NCBI GenBank assembly: GCA_011391085.1
Contig: JAABRD010000038.1
Span: forward strand, 1 to 48,535
DNA from: Thiotrichaceae bacterium
GTDB taxonomy: Bacteria; Pseudomonadota; Gammaproteobacteria; Beggiatoales; Beggiatoaceae
Direction of reading: 5' to 3'
DNA: 48,535 bases
Positions 47,785 through 48,535 of the stretch are shown here, piece after piece (position 1 is the first letter of the stretch; each line of letters begins with the position of its first letter). Made by a program: the position numbers and the translations under genes. The notes below the pieces were generated by a model. That model was given only the letters and a program-made list of their open reading frames with translations. It was not told the origin of the DNA and made no database searches.

Positions 47785-48535
47785 TCATGGCACCGCCAAT
47801 AACTCGCCAACCTTTGCCGCCACTTTATCCCAACTACTCCCTGCCACCGCGGCCCGGCGTTTGGAGATGAGGGAAGAGTCATCTTCTGTCAATGCTTTAT
47901 CGATTCCATCTAAAAATTCTGCATGAGAATTGGCCGTATAAATCAGCGATTGATAAGATTCAAAGGCTGGTAAATTCATGACGACGGTAGGATAACCAGC
48001 AACTAAATATTCTTTCAGTTTAGTCGGATTACACATCTTGTTAAAATCATTTTGGAGGAAGGGAATGATTCCAACCTCAAAATGCGCCGCGTAGTTAGGC
48101 AATTCAGTAGGTGGAATTTGGTCTATATGAACCACATTGGGTTCGGCCAGTACACGAGACAAATCCATCTGTTTGGGACCAATAAGAACCAGTGTGCCAG
48201 GAGTGATATGCCGGGCAATTTTTATCATCAGTTCCACATCCATGCGATATTCGTCCATCCCTCCATAGAAGCCAATAATCGGTTTGGGAAGGTCGCGCAA
48301 AGAGTTGGGAATGGGACACCGCGGACCATTGATGGGACGGGCAGATACGAATTGGTCATAGTCAACGCCGTGTCCAATGAGAACGGAGTGTTTGACTAAA
48401 ATGCGTTCTTGTGCCATCAGTCCTTCGTGAACGTAGGCGGCCGCGTCGGAGATTTCTAACAACCGTTTTTCCAGAGTCCAAACTTGGTCTTTATTCGCTT
48501 CTGGAAGCGTGGTAAAATCATCGCACCGGTCAAAG
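47785..48535 (-). CDS. GT4-like glycosyltransferase, 5' end outside window
   Basis: At least 250 residues; the frame stays open to the window edge, where it reads DRCDDFTTLPE and LEKRLLEISDAAAYVHEGL, matching the GT-B pattern where a YDCCDE-type motif is followed by LEKRLL. The C-terminal domain has PIIGFYGGMDEYRMD (nucleotide-binding start), LVLIGPKQ, and PNYAAHFEVGIIPFLQ followed by NPTKLKEYLVAGYPTVV, the donor-sugar site with Glu. The start of the gene is not in the window. Likely adds a sugar to an exopolysaccharide or lipid; substrate cannot be told. Confidence 0.87.
   Translation of the reverse strand, partial: FDRCDDFTTLPEANKDQVWTLEKRLLEISDAAAYVHEGLMAQERILVKHSVLIGHGVDYDQFVSARPINGPRCPIPNSLRDLPKPIIGFYGGMDEYRMDVELMIKIARHITPGTLVLIGPKQMDLSRVLAEPNVVHIDQIPPTELPNYAAHFEVGIIPFLQNDFNKMCNPTKLKEYLVAGYPTVVMNLPAFESYQSLIYTANSHAEFLDGIDKALTEDDSSLISKRRAAVAGSSWDKVAAKVGELLAVP

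Overview
The window looks like accessory-rich chromosome of a gammaproteobacterium, most likely a large sulfur bacterium of the Thiotrichales/Beggiatoaceae type. That placement is inference. It rests on ordinary gammaproteobacterial housekeeping genes (tyrS, rsgA, rlmKL, ilvA, moaDE/moeB), a ChpA/PilL-like histidine kinase fragment, very large NHL/YVTN/DUF11/vWA secreted proteins, several toxin-antitoxin remnants, and an exceptional load of short palindromic and MITE-like repeats. No rRNA, tRNA or CRISPR array was seen, and no transposase gene was seen.

Layout: 0.4-2.5 kb is a translationally coupled DprE1-like oxidase and DprE2-like reductase pair (2'-epimerisation of a polyprenyl-phospho-pentose). 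A DUF4058 gene follows. From 3.5 to 21.6 kb lie three big exported proteins: a 2956-residue NHL/propeller/DUF11 protein, a 752-residue SdrD-B-like protein with an amphipathic repeat, and a 1664-residue PKD/vWA/DUF11 protein. A VapBC-like toxin-antitoxin pair and a Uma2 nuclease gene sit between the last two. From 21.6 to 22.85 kb there is a gene-free repeat zone. Then come tyrS, a RimK-family ATP-grasp ligase, a SemiSWEET transporter, a PD-(D/E)XK-like protein, an AbiEii remnant, and a DUF4160-DUF2442-hicA(broken)-hicB operon. At 29.96-33.64 kb lies the most unusual gene: an alpha-2-macroglobulin-like protein with no visible signal peptide, carrying a type IV pilus ATPase (PilB/GspE) N-terminal domain at the place where the bait region is expected. 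After it come an orphan YefM/Phd-like antitoxin, a dual-specificity phosphatase, rsgA, a truncated CheA-like kinase, rlmKL, the moeB-hemerythrin-moaD-moaE group, ilvA with a membrane protein, and the 3' part of a glycosyltransferase gene that runs off the right edge.

Repeats are the second theme. I separate: family A (ends GGTAGTGATGCAATSTGGGTGA, with at least four different cores); family B (ends AGTAGTGARGCAGAAATTTT, core a G/C-rich palindrome); family C (about 230 bp, inverted ends with GGAGCGCAATAAGAATTATT); family D (ends GTAGGGTGG/CCACCCTAC); GGAGTCCAAA palindromes; GAAACTNAGTTTC hairpins; and a 20-mer, GGACTAGAGGCTTTAGCCGG. The 20-mer occurs both in intergenic arrays and inside genes, where it is always read as (G/V)(L/E)... 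EALAG, i.e. GLEALAG-type peptides. Several genes end inside or right beside a repeat, and rlmKL carries an in-frame repeat in its inter-domain linker, so these repeats appear to be actively reshaping proteins here.
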